Below are positions 28,441 to 37,426 of a stretch of 64,000 nt of DNA, in pieces. The translations under genes and the position numbers were made by a program. How positions within the stretch are numbered: position 1 is the first letter of the stretch; every line of letters starts with the position of its first letter. The stretch lies in the NCBI GenBank assembly GCA_023229245.1, contig JALNZU010000005.1, positions 70,185 to 134,184 of the forward strand. The letters are read 5' to 3'. This DNA comes from Bacteroidales bacterium (GTDB lineage Bacteria; Bacteroidota; Bacteroidia; Bacteroidales; F082). Under the pieces are notes generated by a model, which saw nothing but the letters and a program-made list of their open reading frames with translations, was not told the DNA's origin and made no database searches.

Positions 28441-28887
28441 TTATTGATAAGGACGATTTAGAACAGCCTCATAGATAATGGCCTGCCGCAAGTCGAAAGG
28501 TTTCAACTTGTAAATCGGTTCTTCATCAATTTTATCACTGATCTCCTCATCGCTTAATGTAAAATCATTATCACTGTCAGAATCCATATATTCCAGTAAA
28601 ATAGGTGAATAGCCTTTCCTGGATTGAACGGCAATTTCCGAAACTGACGGGCGAAAATCGGTCTGAGAAGCAGGATAAAAGTCTTTGTCATAGGTAGGTC
28701 TGTCCGAACTATCTTGGGTTGCGGGGGCCGCTGGAAGATATTCTTCTAACCATTCTTCTAAGCTTTTACTTTTCCTGGGCTTTTGTGGCGAACCCGAAGG
28801 TGCCGCTTTCTGATTCTTTTTGCTGCTCTTAACTATGGTGAGTACTACCCATACCAATATGAGCAAGATATAAATTAGGTCTTCCAT
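28441..28887 (-). CDS. single-pass membrane protein, unknown function
   Basis: 148 aa: an N-terminal helix (LIYILLILVWVVLTIV), a positively charged stop-transfer patch, a long low-complexity acidic/Pro-Ser linker, and a short conserved-looking C-terminus (FDLRQAIIYEAVLNRPY). That C-terminal block is common at the end of small Bacteroidetes membrane proteins of unknown function. It lies 135 bp upstream of the TonB receptor and 147 bp downstream of the LytTR regulator, on the same strand as both. Confidence 0.65.
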   Translation of the reverse strand: MEDLIYILLILVWVVLTIVKSSKKNQKAAPSGSPQKPRKSKSLEEWLEEYLPAAPATQDSSDRPTYDKDFYPASQTDFRPSVSEIAVQSRKGYSPILLEYMDSDSDNDFTLSDEEISDKIDEEPIYKLKPFDLRQAIIYEAVLNRPYQ

Positions 28888-29034
28888 TTTTTTGGTCCAA
28901 TTTGGGGCTAAATTAGTGATTCTTCCCCAAACATGGATAGCTAAAGGACATGGTTAGTGTAATAATGTCAAAAAATCAGTAAAAAAACCTATTTTTGCCT
29001 TATGTGTTGCACAAATTGGATGGGAATAGCCGGG

Positions 29035-29784
29035 CTATAAATTGTGGATAATCTCTAAGATTTTTTCTTTTTTTCGTCTTGAAACCGGTATCCTGTCTCC
29101 ATTACTCAAGGTAATCATCCCCCCTTCTTCCCGAATAAAGTTTTGGATATGCCGGGTGTTGATCAGATGGGATTTATGTGGCCGTATGAAGCTCCCACCT
29201 TCAAGCATGGCTTCTACATCTTTTAATGTTTTGCTTATCAACAGATGTTTTCCGTTAGTAAAATAGAAATGGGTATAGTAATTATCCGATTCACAACGAA
29301 GTATGCTATCTACGTCCACTACATGTTTTTTCTCTAAGGTTGAAAGAACGATCTTCCTGGTTTCGCTCATAGACGATTTCAGGTTGCTCAATAATACTTC
29401 GTAATTTTTCATACTGCTTTCTTTCTCTTTGTGCATCCTGACTTTTTCAACCGCATCCATTAATTCTTCGGGTACTATGGGTTTGAGCAGATAATCCAGA
29501 GCTGCATAACGTATGGCTTTGATGGCAAACTGGTCGAATGCGGTAGTAAATATCACAACAAATTCGGGTAATTCTTTGTACTCTAAGAGTCTGAATCCGC
29601 TTCCATCGGGCATCTCAATATCTAAGAAGACCAAATCCGGTCGATGCTTTTGGATCATCTCACGAGCCGATTGTACCCCAGTAGCCTGAGCTACTACCAT
29701 CACATCAGGGCAAAACCGTTCCAACAGCCCTACAAGGGTTTCTCTTGATTTAAGCTCATCTTCAACTATTATACATCGTATCAT
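29035..29784 (-). CDS. LytTR response regulator
   Basis: A 249-aa two-component regulator. The receiver domain (1-120) carries the phospho-acceptor Asp55 in LVFLDIEMPDG and the acidic pair at E8/D9. The LytTR DNA-binding domain (about 145-245) includes FIRPHKSHLINTRHI and ISLSNG-like strands (MITLSNGDRIPVSRRKK). It is 56 bp downstream of the propeller histidine kinase and is its evident partner. The following TonB receptor operon on the same strand is a natural candidate target, but no binding site was identified. Confidence 0.93.
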   Translation of the reverse strand: MIRCIIVEDELKSRETLVGLLERFCPDVMVVAQATGVQSAREMIQKHRPDLVFLDIEMPDGSGFRLLEYKELPEFVVIFTTAFDQFAIKAIRYAALDYLLKPIVPEELMDAVEKVRMHKEKESSMKNYEVLLSNLKSSMSETRKIVLSTLEKKHVVDVDSILRCESDNYYTHFYFTNGKHLLISKTLKDVEAMLEGGSFIRPHKSHLINTRHIQNFIREEGGMITLSNGDRIPVSRRKKEKILEIIHNL

Positions 29785-29840
29785 GTCAAGAGGTGTTTAA
29801 TATTATTGAACATTATTGATTTTTGATCGATTTCTATTTG

Positions 29841-32800
29841 TTACATCATGTTGCCATGAATTTGTATTTCGACGCGAGTACCCTTAGCATGTCCATAATC
29901 ATCCATTAAATCGATGACCTGAACGGCATAGGTCTCATTGGTATATTGGTTGAGTACCTCTAACCGTTCACTGGTGATCAGCATACCTTTCGATTCTCTT
30001 TCAATGCCTGATGCCTTCTTTATTTCTGATGCTCTGGCACGCCCTATTCCGTTATCTTCTACCATTACCAACAGGTCTTCGCCCGTCTGACTGATATCAA
30101 TCAACAATTGTCCCTTGCCTTTTTTGTGCATCAACCCATGTATCACTGCATTTTCTACATAAGGCTGTAAGATCATAGGTGGTATTTCTAAAAAGCTACT
30201 GTCGATGGTCGGATCAAGCCTGATGGCATAAGAGAAATTATCACTAAATCTCAGCTTCTCCAACTCAAGGTACAGCTCAATAGCAAGTAATTCGTTGTGA
30301 AGACTTACAAAACTTTCACGCGAATTACTCAAGGTTTGTCGCATCAGCTTGGAAAACTTTGACAGATAATGAATGGCATTATCAATATCGTTTTTTACGA
30401 TAAAGCTTTGAATGCTATTGAGCGAGTTGAACAAAAAATGTGGGTTCATCTGTAGCTGTAGCGCTTTTTGTTCCAAAAGAAACAGCTGTTTCTCCAACCC
30501 TAAATATTTCATCTGCATCTCATGTTTTTTTCTAACTGACTGAGTGCGTACGAATATAATAATAAAGATACCTGCTATCATCACTATCAGTGCTGGTATT
30601 CTGAACCACCAGGTCTGATACCATGGTGGTTGTATCAGGATATTGATCCGTATTCCTTCTTCATTCCAGAATCCGTCGCTGTTTGAGGCAATCACTCTAA
30701 ACACATAAAAACCGGGATTTACACGTACATATTCGGCATAGCGCTGTGAAGCCTTGCGCTCGACCCAGTCGCGATTGAAGTTTTCGAGCTTATACTTATA
30801 ATTTATTCTGGAAGGATTGGTGTAATCCAAGGCAGCAAACTCAAACGAGAAAATATTTTCGTTGTGGCGCAGGCGTAAAGTATCGCCTATATGAAAACGC
30901 CTGTCCATACTTTTGTTGAATATTTTAAAAGCAGTGATGCGTATCTCGGGTACTTGTGTGTTGATAAAAATCTCGTCTGGAGAGAACATATTAAACCCAT
31001 TCATCCCTCCGAACAACATTTTACCGGATTGCATCCTCATGCCGGCATTGAGATTGAATTCGTTGCTTTGCAAGCCATCACTTACATTATAGCTTGTAAA
31101 CCTGTCGCGTTCGGGAGCATAACGGGATAATCCCCAGTTGGTCGAAAGCCAAATATGTCCGTTGGCGTCTTCAAGGGCTTTATATACTACATTATTTGGG
31201 AGACCGTCGGTGGTAGTCCAAACCTTGAAACTCTCCTGATCAGGATCGAATCGAACCAACCCACCATTATAAGAACCTATCCAAAAAAATCCATCGTGCG
31301 ACTGAGTCATCGAAAAGAACTGATTACTCAATGTGCCTTTTTCGTTTCTCAGCTCTTCAGGTATGCGATAGGTCTTAAACTCTTGCTCTTCAGGAAGATA
31401 TAATGAAAGTCCGTTTAAGGTGCAAATCCATATCCGTTGAGAATTATCTTCTGACACACAATATACACGATTGGAAGGCAGGCTGCTTTCATGCTGCAGC
31501 TGATGCCGAAAGACTACAAAGCGGTCGGTATTTTTTTGCAGATAGCCTAAGCCATTATTTGTGGCAACCCACAGCCTGTTTTTACTATCAGAAAAGGTTG
31601 AGAGTATAAAATCATCCGGGAGGCTGGTTTCATCATTCGCTTTATGACGGTAGTTTTTGAAAGATTTGGTTTTAGGATCGTAGCGGTTTAATCCATCCGA
31701 TCGGGTAGCAATCCAGAATATCCCATCTTTATCACGATGTATGTCTCTTATCTCGTTACCCGACAGACTGTTAGGATTATTTGGGTCGTGTTTCAAATAG
31801 CTAAAACTATTGTTCGACATATCCCATATGTTAATACCTTTTCCGGTACCTATCCATAATTTGTCTTCTCCATCTTGTTCAAAACACCATATAGAGTTAT
31901 CCGACATGCCATACTGCTGATCACTTTTAGTCCGGTATGGCCTGAAATTAGGGGCTAACCGGCTTAGTTTGTTCAGTCCGTTAAATGTACCTATCCATAC
32001 TGTTCCTTCTTTATCGGTAAATATGTCATACACACGGTTGTCGCTAATGGAATGGCTTTGATCGGGAAGATTCATGAATGCTTCTAATGATTCGGTAGCC
32101 GGATCATAGATGAACAGGCCCTGGTTATAAGTGCCTATCCATATTTTCTGTTGATGTTCATGTATGACTTGTATAGAACGTAACTTACCTGAAGCTTTAG
32201 GCTCTTTTATAGCTGCGGGCACATAAAAACTCATGCTGTCCGGTAGAAAATATGCGATGCCGTTTCGTGTTCCCACCCATAATCGCCCTTGCTGATCAAA
32301 CAGCAAGCTTTGCACATGATTATCAGGTAAGGAGGTGCTGTCGCTGGGGATATGAAGAAAACGGGTCGTACGACGGGTGTCTTTTTCATAAAGCACTAAT
32401 CCATTACTGGTAGCAATCCAGTAGTTGTTGTTAGTATCCTGTACCAACATATTGATATAATTGCTTCTGATGGGATTCCCATAGTCGTGGCTGAAAACCT
32501 GAAAAAAGCTGTTAGTAGTAGGGTCTAATGCGCTAAGACCGTTGGAGGTGCTTATCCAAAGTTTGCCGGTATTGTCAGCGGTGATATGGTTGATCCAGTT
32601 GCTGGTCAGTGAGTTGGGATTACCTTCTTTGGTAAAATAACTTGTGATTCTTCCATCATCTAAATTGATGGCATTCAACCCGTTTTCGGTGCCTACCCAA
32701 AGAATGTTATCATATTGATACAGAGTACGTATGCTTTCATTACTCAATCCTTGTTCACGGGTATAAGGTACAAAGGAATAGCCATCGAAACGGTTGAGCC

Positions 32801-32990
32801 CCTCCCAGGTACCAAACCACATAAAACCTTCGTCATCTTGACAAATGGTATAAACAGTGTTTTGACTCAAGCCCTTTTCAATGCTGATGTTTTCCGATAA
32901 AAAGCGGTTGAAGAACAACTCTTGTCTTGCTGCCGACAATATCAGGCAGGAACAAAGTATCGAAATAGTAATAAAATGCTTTTTGCTCAT
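29841..32990 (-). CDS. propeller-type sensor histidine kinase (Reg_prop / Y_Y_Y / His_kinase)
   Basis: 1,049 aa. After a signal peptide, about 14 Reg_prop blades (repeated W-I-G-T-x-x-G-L-N) form two seven-bladed periplasmic propellers up to about residue 680. A Y_Y_Y domain follows (FNRDWVERKASQRYAEYVRVNPGFY region), then a membrane helix (IPALIVMIAGIFIIIF), then a LytS-type kinase with His near residue 851 in NPHFLFNSLNS and the ATPase N-box YVENAVIHG. It is a classical two-protein sensor rather than a one-protein hybrid. Gene order lipoprotein, kinase, regulator, all minus strand, gaps 13 and 56 bp. Confidence 0.93.
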   Translation of the reverse strand: MSKKHFITISILCSCLILSAARQELFFNRFLSENISIEKGLSQNTVYTICQDDEGFMWFGTWEGLNRFDGYSFVPYTREQGLSNESIRTLYQYDNILWVGTENGLNAINLDDGRITSYFTKEGNPNSLTSNWINHITADNTGKLWISTSNGLSALDPTTNSFFQVFSHDYGNPIRSNYINMLVQDTNNNYWIATSNGLVLYEKDTRRTTRFLHIPSDSTSLPDNHVQSLLFDQQGRLWVGTRNGIAYFLPDSMSFYVPAAIKEPKASGKLRSIQVIHEHQQKIWIGTYNQGLFIYDPATESLEAFMNLPDQSHSISDNRVYDIFTDKEGTVWIGTFNGLNKLSRLAPNFRPYRTKSDQQYGMSDNSIWCFEQDGEDKLWIGTGKGINIWDMSNNSFSYLKHDPNNPNSLSGNEIRDIHRDKDGIFWIATRSDGLNRYDPKTKSFKNYRHKANDETSLPDDFILSTFSDSKNRLWVATNNGLGYLQKNTDRFVVFRHQLQHESSLPSNRVYCVSEDNSQRIWICTLNGLSLYLPEEQEFKTYRIPEELRNEKGTLSNQFFSMTQSHDGFFWIGSYNGGLVRFDPDQESFKVWTTTDGLPNNVVYKALEDANGHIWLSTNWGLSRYAPERDRFTSYNVSDGLQSNEFNLNAGMRMQSGKMLFGGMNGFNMFSPDEIFINTQVPEIRITAFKIFNKSMDRRFHIGDTLRLRHNENIFSFEFAALDYTNPSRINYKYKLENFNRDWVERKASQRYAEYVRVNPGFYVFRVIASNSDGFWNEEGIRINILIQPPWYQTWWFRIPALIVMIAGIFIIIFVRTQSVRKKHEMQMKYLGLEKQLFLLEQKALQLQMNPHFLFNSLNSIQSFIVKNDIDNAIHYLSKFSKLMRQTLSNSRESFVSLHNELLAIELYLELEKLRFSDNFSYAIRLDPTIDSSFLEIPPMILQPYVENAVIHGLMHKKGKGQLLIDISQTGEDLLVMVEDNGIGRARASEIKKASGIERESKGMLITSERLEVLNQYTNETYAVQVIDLMDDYGHAKGTRVEIQIHGNMM

Positions 32991-33003
32991 AGATGAGTAT
33001 GTG

Positions 33004-33276
33004 TTACCAATACGGTCGACGTCTGGGTCTTACCCATTTCTTGCTGCGTTTTTGAGATGCTTTCATCATCCGGCGTGTTTCGTCCGACTGGCTTTGATAA
33101 TGTGCCTTTTTTAAGTTCTTGTATTCCTTGTGTTCCGCTTTTTCAATAGCCTTTTCTTTTCGCTTTTGCGCTTTCTCCTGCCTGAATTGTTTGATTGTAC
33201 TGCATCCGGAGGCTGAAACCATGAATGTCGTAAAAATAAAAATCATCAAGCTGTTCTTCTTAACTGACCGCCACAT
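33004..33276 (-). CDS. small, very basic lipoprotein
   Basis: 90 aa. Signal peptide with lipobox VSASGC (Cys25), then a lysine/arginine-rich, predicted helical chain ending in RPRRRPYW. No family recognised. It is the first gene of the operon with the propeller kinase, 13 bp upstream of it, and a -7 box TATTTTTG lies just upstream. It could be an accessory envelope factor of that sensor, by position only. Confidence 0.7.
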   Translation of the reverse strand: MWRSVKKNSLMIFIFTTFMVSASGCSTIKQFRQEKAQKRKEKAIEKAEHKEYKNLKKAHYQSQSDETRRMMKASQKRSKKWVRPRRRPYW

Positions 33277-33296
33277 AATAACTCAAGACCATCCTA

Positions 33297-33304
33297 CAAA
33301 AATA
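33297..33304 (-). promoter_or_regulatory. -7 box of lipoprotein-kinase-regulator operon
   Basis: Minus-strand TATTTTTG matches TAnnTTTG, 20 bp before the lipoprotein start. No clear -33 TTG. Confidence 0.4.
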
Positions 33305-33426
33305 CATTTATTTTTTACTGACTTATAAGGTCAGATATGTGAGTGGCAAAAAACCGTGTGTTGAAAAGCAAGCACATTCTTGCTTACAATCTTTTTAGAT
33401 GGGTACCATCGGATTCCAAAATAAGC

Positions 33427-33434
33427 TATTTTTG
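33427..33434 (+). promoter_or_regulatory. -7 box of the Rieske-like lipoprotein gene
   Basis: TATTTTTG, 23 bp before ATG 33458. Confidence 0.4.
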
Positions 33435-33457
33435 TAGTCTGTTCAATATCATTCTAT

Positions 33458-33940
33458 ATGATTGACTTTATCACACATACGATCCGGTCTTTTTTCAGGA
33501 AGCGGTTAGTATGTATCTTTGTGTTGATGTTAGGTTTAATGTGGGGTTGCGACAAAGAGATACGAAATCCAAATATACCTGAGATTTTTTTGAATGTTAC
33601 CTTAGACCCTAATTCAACTATATATCAACCACTTAATACAGTTGGAGGCTGGATGTATCTAACTTCAGAGGTGCCCAGCCGTGGTATCATCGTCCATCGT
33701 GTCACTATAGATGAGTTTGTGGCTTTCGATCGTATCCCGCCTAACGAACCCGACCGTTGTTGCCAAGGGACGGTATGTACCCGTTTACTCGTAGATGGAT
33801 ATTATCCTTTTGCCAAAGATACTTGTACCCAAACTATGTATTCACTTTTGGATGGGAGCATATTTGAAGGAGAAGGCCGATATCCAATGATACGTTACAA
33901 CACCTTATATTCGGGTGGCTTGCTCAGGATATTCAACTAA
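33458..33940 (+). CDS. lipoprotein resembling Rieske-fold proteins
   Basis: 160 aa with an N-terminal signal ending in a lipobox (LGLMWGC, Cys31). The body follows a pattern known from Bacteroidetes Rieske-like lipoproteins: PLNTVGGWMYLT, then RGIIVHRVTIDEFVAFDR, a cysteine cluster (RCCQGTVC ... DTC) and a glycine-rich end YPMIRYNTLYSGG. The typical Rieske CxH ... CxxH ligands are not present; cysteines stand in their place without histidines, so a 2Fe-2S centre is doubtful. It stands alone between divergent and convergent neighbours. Confidence 0.6.
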   Translation: MIDFITHTIRSFFRKRLVCIFVLMLGLMWGCDKEIRNPNIPEIFLNVTLDPNSTIYQPLNTVGGWMYLTSEVPSRGIIVHRVTIDEFVAFDRIPPNEPDRCCQGTVCTRLLVDGYYPFAKDTCTQTMYSLLDGSIFEGEGRYPMIRYNTLYSGGLLRIFN

Positions 33941-33984
33941 GGCAATTGGTACTACAACTAAAAACTTAAACTCGAAATAATGAT

Positions 33985-34043
33985 ATAGGTTTAAAATCTT
34001 GGGATTAATGGTATGTAAAACAATCCCAAAATTTTAAACCTAT
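33985..34043. terminator. bidirectional terminator
   Basis: Near-perfect 22-bp inverted repeat: ATAGGTTTAAAATCTTGGGATT (arms 33985-34006 and 34022-34043) with a 15-nt loop and A/T-rich flanks. It lies between the convergent lipoprotein and HMA-domain genes, 13 bp before the stop of the latter. Confidence 0.8.
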
Positions 34044-34056
34044 CAATTATCACATC

Positions 34057-34422
34057 TCAATGAGGGTCGCTTCCTTTCTGGCAACAATCGGGAAGGCGAT
34101 CATGGGCTTTCTGATCGGCAGGCATCTCGTCGGCATCATATCCGATTTTAGTGATGGCCTTCTTCAGTTTTTCTTTATCTGTCTTGCCTTTGCGGTATTC
34201 GATAGTTAGCTTTTTTGTCTCTTCATCCAATACTACTGATCTGACGCCTTTTTCAAACGCAATATTTTTCTCTAAGCGCGTTTTGCACTGATCGCAAATA
34301 GCAGAAGTTTGAATAGTAACGGTTTCAGTTTTGGAATCTTTGGCTTGCTGAGCCATTACCTGACTGCTGAATAAAAATAACATCATGCAGCCAATTGTCA
34401 TCAGATTTTTAAATGTGTTCAT
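34057..34422 (-). CDS. periplasmic heavy-metal-associated (HMA) domain protein
   Basis: 121 aa: signal peptide (LMTIGCMMLFLFSSQVMA), then an HMA fold with the metal-binding pair in AICDQCKTR near residue 45, then a Cys/His tail (DCCQKGSDPH). HMA domains bind Cu(I) or similar soft metals. It lies 33 bp downstream of a TonB-dependent receptor on the same strand and near a HYC_CC_PP gene, which together suggest copper handling in the periplasm. Confidence 0.85.
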   Translation of the reverse strand: MNTFKNLMTIGCMMLFLFSSQVMAQQAKDSKTETVTIQTSAICDQCKTRLEKNIAFEKGVRSVVLDEETKKLTIEYRKGKTDKEKLKKAITKIGYDADEMPADQKAHDRLPDCCQKGSDPH

Positions 34423-34455
34423 AGTTGTTTCAGTTTATTTAGGTTTAACATTCAT

Positions 34456-36681
34456 TTATTCAATAGTATATCGTAGGCCGGCATATACTTTTGCACCCAT
34501 CAGCGGCCCCCAGATCATAGAAGCATCGAATGTGTTGCTAAAAGGGTTTTCATGATCTATGATAGGGTTTTTCTGGGTATAATTAGTTAGGTTTTCGCCT
34601 CCAATATACAGGTTTAGCTTGCGGAAGTTTCGGGTTATTTGTGCATTCAAAGTTACATAAGCAGGCGAATAAGGGGTGCCACTGTCAGGATCAGGTACAA
34701 GGGCCCAAAGGGGTAGTGAAGCCGGTCCGGTAAGCAATCCGGTAAGATCATATTGCCATCTGACTGAAGGCTTATACGAAAAGCTCAGTAAGCCTTTGTA
34801 TTTGTTAACTAAAGGCCTTTCCTGTAATTGATCCATATACGTAACCTTCACATCATTATATCTGAAAGCTGCCGTAACATCCAACCCGTTCACCAATTCG
34901 TAATTGGCTTCCAATTGCAGGCTGTTGGAATAAGATGGCCCCTGAAGATTATACACCAATATTTCATACATGCTGCTATGTCTGTCTACCACAACCTGAT
35001 TGATGAAAGAGGTACGATATACATCTAAGTTTAAAGCCAGCTCTTTGTTATTAATGGTAAAATACTGGCTTATATTGACACCAAAATTCCATGCTTCTTC
35101 CATTTTCAGCGGTGCGTTGATCCCGTTTATCATCCAATGGAATGGTTTGCCCGAAGCCAATGCAGATAAGTTTTCTGCGATCACCCTTGCCGATCGGAAT
35201 CCTTTGCCTGCCGATACACGCACTATGGAGTGCTCGCTGATATTATAGCGTGCATGCAGGCGTGGTGTGATGAAAAGACCATGAAGGTTGTGATAATCGG
35301 TGCGCAATCCTGCTATGAAATTCAAGCGGGTGCCATCGCTAAAGGTATATTGAAAAAAAGCACCCGGCACAGCTTCAATCAGGTTGTTCACTACCTCTTC
35401 GCCATTAGAAGAAAATCGGTCATACACCATACTTAATCCGGTAGTATAGGAATGGCGCGTATCTTTGATGAACGACTGAAATAAAAGATTCCCATAATAC
35501 GATTGCTGTGTGGCATCATAGCTACGAATGCCATAAAACGATGACAACTCATGATGGGTGAGCTGTTGCTGAAAACCTAAACTGGTAGCCGGCTTGTGAA
35601 AGATATACCCTGTTTTCAGGAAAGCCTCATACCGGGTATTAGTTACCTGAGTACCGTATAATGACTGCTCCGACTGTAGCAGTGAATGCGTGTATCCGCT
35701 TTGGCCGCCTTTTCTTGTTTCGTTCAATGCTTTGATGCCAAACTGCATCTCAAGCCGTTGATAATGAAAATCCCAGCGGTTGAATAAATTATACTGGGTG
35801 TAGAGCGGGTCATCTAAAAATCCGTCTTTGTTTCCATCATGTTTGATGCTGTTATTGCTGATATGCCCAAACAACATGGTCTTTAGATTTTTCCCCGGGT
35901 TGAGCCTGAAATTAAAATTGCCTTCTGAGCGTCCGGCCTGACTTTGAAACAGGTTAAAGAAAAACCGTTCGCTCTCTGCCGGCTTTTTAAACTCTACATT
36001 GATCTGTCCGGTGATAGATTCATATCCGTTGATCACCGATGAGGTTCCTTTGGAAACCTGAATGCTTTCCATCCAGCTTCCGGGTATAAACAGCAGTCCG
36101 AACCCATTGGCAAGCCCCCGCAAATTAGGGATATTCTCGCCCATCATCTGGGTGTAGATACCTGCCAGACCTAACATCTCAATCTGGCGGGCACCGGTAA
36201 CCGCATCGCTGTACGAGACATCAACACTGGCACTGGTCTCAAAACTCTCCGACAGATTACAGCAGGCCGCCCGTTGTAGCTCACCCGAAGTTATAGTCGT
36301 AGCATTGACCGAACTCAAACGGGAAACAAAGTTCGTCTTAGCACGGTTAACCACTTCAACCTCATCAAGACTCAAAGGCTGCTGCATGATATGAAGCAAA
36401 GGACGACCATCGGCATGATAGTGAATAGTGTCGTTGGTGTAACCGACAAATGAAAAAATGAGATAATGACTATCCTTGACAGTTGTAACCTCAAACTTTC
36501 CATCTATATCGCTGACAGCGCCAGTATGTGTGCCTGCCCAATACACATTAACACCAGGCAAAGGGATGGTGTCGTGATTCACAAGTTCAACAACCAACCC
36601 ATTGACATGCTGACCTAAGGAGTGAAATGCAATCAGCATGACTGCTACTAAAAGCAGATTTTTTACATAATATGTCTTCAT
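34456..36681 (-). CDS. TonB-dependent receptor, likely metal-related
   Basis: A 741-aa outer-membrane receptor. It has a signal peptide, a carboxypeptidase-like domain at about 25-105, a plug (IPNLRGLANGFGLLFIPGS..., INGYESITGQINVEFKKP) and a barrel ending in YAGLRYTIE. The plug contains CCNLSESFETSASVDVSY, with a Cys pair that is also seen in receptors linked to HMA proteins. Gene order HYC_CC_PP, receptor, HMA is compatible with copper or another soft-metal complex as substrate; that is inference from neighbours. Confidence 0.88.
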   Translation of the reverse strand: MKTYYVKNLLLVAVMLIAFHSLGQHVNGLVVELVNHDTIPLPGVNVYWAGTHTGAVSDIDGKFEVTTVKDSHYLIFSFVGYTNDTIHYHADGRPLLHIMQQPLSLDEVEVVNRAKTNFVSRLSSVNATTITSGELQRAACCNLSESFETSASVDVSYSDAVTGARQIEMLGLAGIYTQMMGENIPNLRGLANGFGLLFIPGSWMESIQVSKGTSSVINGYESITGQINVEFKKPAESERFFFNLFQSQAGRSEGNFNFRLNPGKNLKTMLFGHISNNSIKHDGNKDGFLDDPLYTQYNLFNRWDFHYQRLEMQFGIKALNETRKGGQSGYTHSLLQSEQSLYGTQVTNTRYEAFLKTGYIFHKPATSLGFQQQLTHHELSSFYGIRSYDATQQSYYGNLLFQSFIKDTRHSYTTGLSMVYDRFSSNGEEVVNNLIEAVPGAFFQYTFSDGTRLNFIAGLRTDYHNLHGLFITPRLHARYNISEHSIVRVSAGKGFRSARVIAENLSALASGKPFHWMINGINAPLKMEEAWNFGVNISQYFTINNKELALNLDVYRTSFINQVVVDRHSSMYEILVYNLQGPSYSNSLQLEANYELVNGLDVTAAFRYNDVKVTYMDQLQERPLVNKYKGLLSFSYKPSVRWQYDLTGLLTGPASLPLWALVPDPDSGTPYSPAYVTLNAQITRNFRKLNLYIGGENLTNYTQKNPIIDHENPFSNTFDASMIWGPLMGAKVYAGLRYTIE

Positions 36682-36716
36682 TGAATTATTCTTTAATCAA
36701 ATAATAGCTTGAATTT

Positions 36717-36737
36717 GCTGTATCTGTACGATACAGC
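36717..36737 (-). promoter_or_regulatory. hairpin between HYC_CC_PP gene and TonB receptor
   Basis: GCTGTATC / GATACAGC, a perfect 8-bp stem with a 5-nt loop in the 68-bp gap. There is no strong U-run, so it may be an attenuator or protein-binding site. Confidence 0.4.
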
Positions 36738-36749
36738 TTAAGTCAGTGA

Positions 36750-37259
36750 TTAAAGAATAAGGCAGGCTATTTTCAGTTGGTTGTAGGCTATAACGAGTTC
36801 TTGTCCTGTTTTGGGCGGTAGCTCCTGCACTATGATAACCGGACTTAGGGTCTTGTCTATCACAGCAGGGATGAAAATATCCGTTAGATTTGCTGATAAG
36901 ACAAAAAGATCGTTGATGAGTTGTTTGCTGTCAAACTGCGGGAGCACAATATCAATCATTGCCTTGATATAATAATGTGCGTTGACACAGCAGGGTGCTT
37001 CAGAACTGTTGAACGATACAGTTGTCAAGTCAGTTTCTGTGGGTAACTCACATGAAGTTGCTGCTGATGCAGCATCCCCACAACAGTTGGGTTCGGATTT
37101 GGAACTATCTGAGTCGGAGCTCAACCCCCAAGAGCTTGTCATGGAACTCATCATAGAGCAATAATGAGTGTGCATATTCAGCCCGATAGAACTGAATATT
37201 ACCATTGCAGCCAATGATAACGACAAAACCTTATGAAAAAACAAAACTCGCATAGTCAA
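36750..37259 (-). CDS. HYC_CC_PP family protein
   Basis: A 169-aa protein with an N-terminal membrane/signal segment and the three landmarks after which the family is named: MHTHYC near residue 33, two CC pairs (NCCGD near 59 and APCCVNAHYYIK near 90), and PPKTGQELVIAYNQLKI near the C-terminus. The family is found in Bacteroidetes, often next to copper-related genes. It is the first gene of the metal cluster on the minus strand. Its role is unknown; the Cys/His pattern suggests metal binding. Confidence 0.78.
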   Translation of the reverse strand: MTMRVLFFHKVLSLSLAAMVIFSSIGLNMHTHYCSMMSSMTSSWGLSSDSDSSKSEPNCCGDAASAATSCELPTETDLTTVSFNSSEAPCCVNAHYYIKAMIDIVLPQFDSKQLINDLFVLSANLTDIFIPAVIDKTLSPVIIVQELPPKTGQELVIAYNQLKIACLIL

Positions 37260-37399
37260 TGCTGCAAAAATAAATCAAAAAAAGATTTTAAATCTAAAAT
37301 AAAACTTAAATAATTAAAATTCAGGTATCTATCCTTTACATTACCCGGTTTTGTAGCCTTGTTTGCATTTATTATGAAAGCTCTTAGACAAAATACCTT

Positions 37400-37407
37400 T
37401 ATATTTG
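37400..37407 (+). promoter_or_regulatory. -7 box of the beta-oxidation operon
   Basis: TATATTTG matches TAnnTTTG, 19 bp before the start of the crotonase gene; -33 element not evident. Confidence 0.45.
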
Positions 37408-37426
37408 AGCATCAAAACAAAACTTT

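Noticed and set aside
37265..37272. TATTTTTG on the minus strand as promoter of the HYC_CC_PP gene
   Set aside because: It would place the transcript start at or inside the start codon; left out for lack of support.
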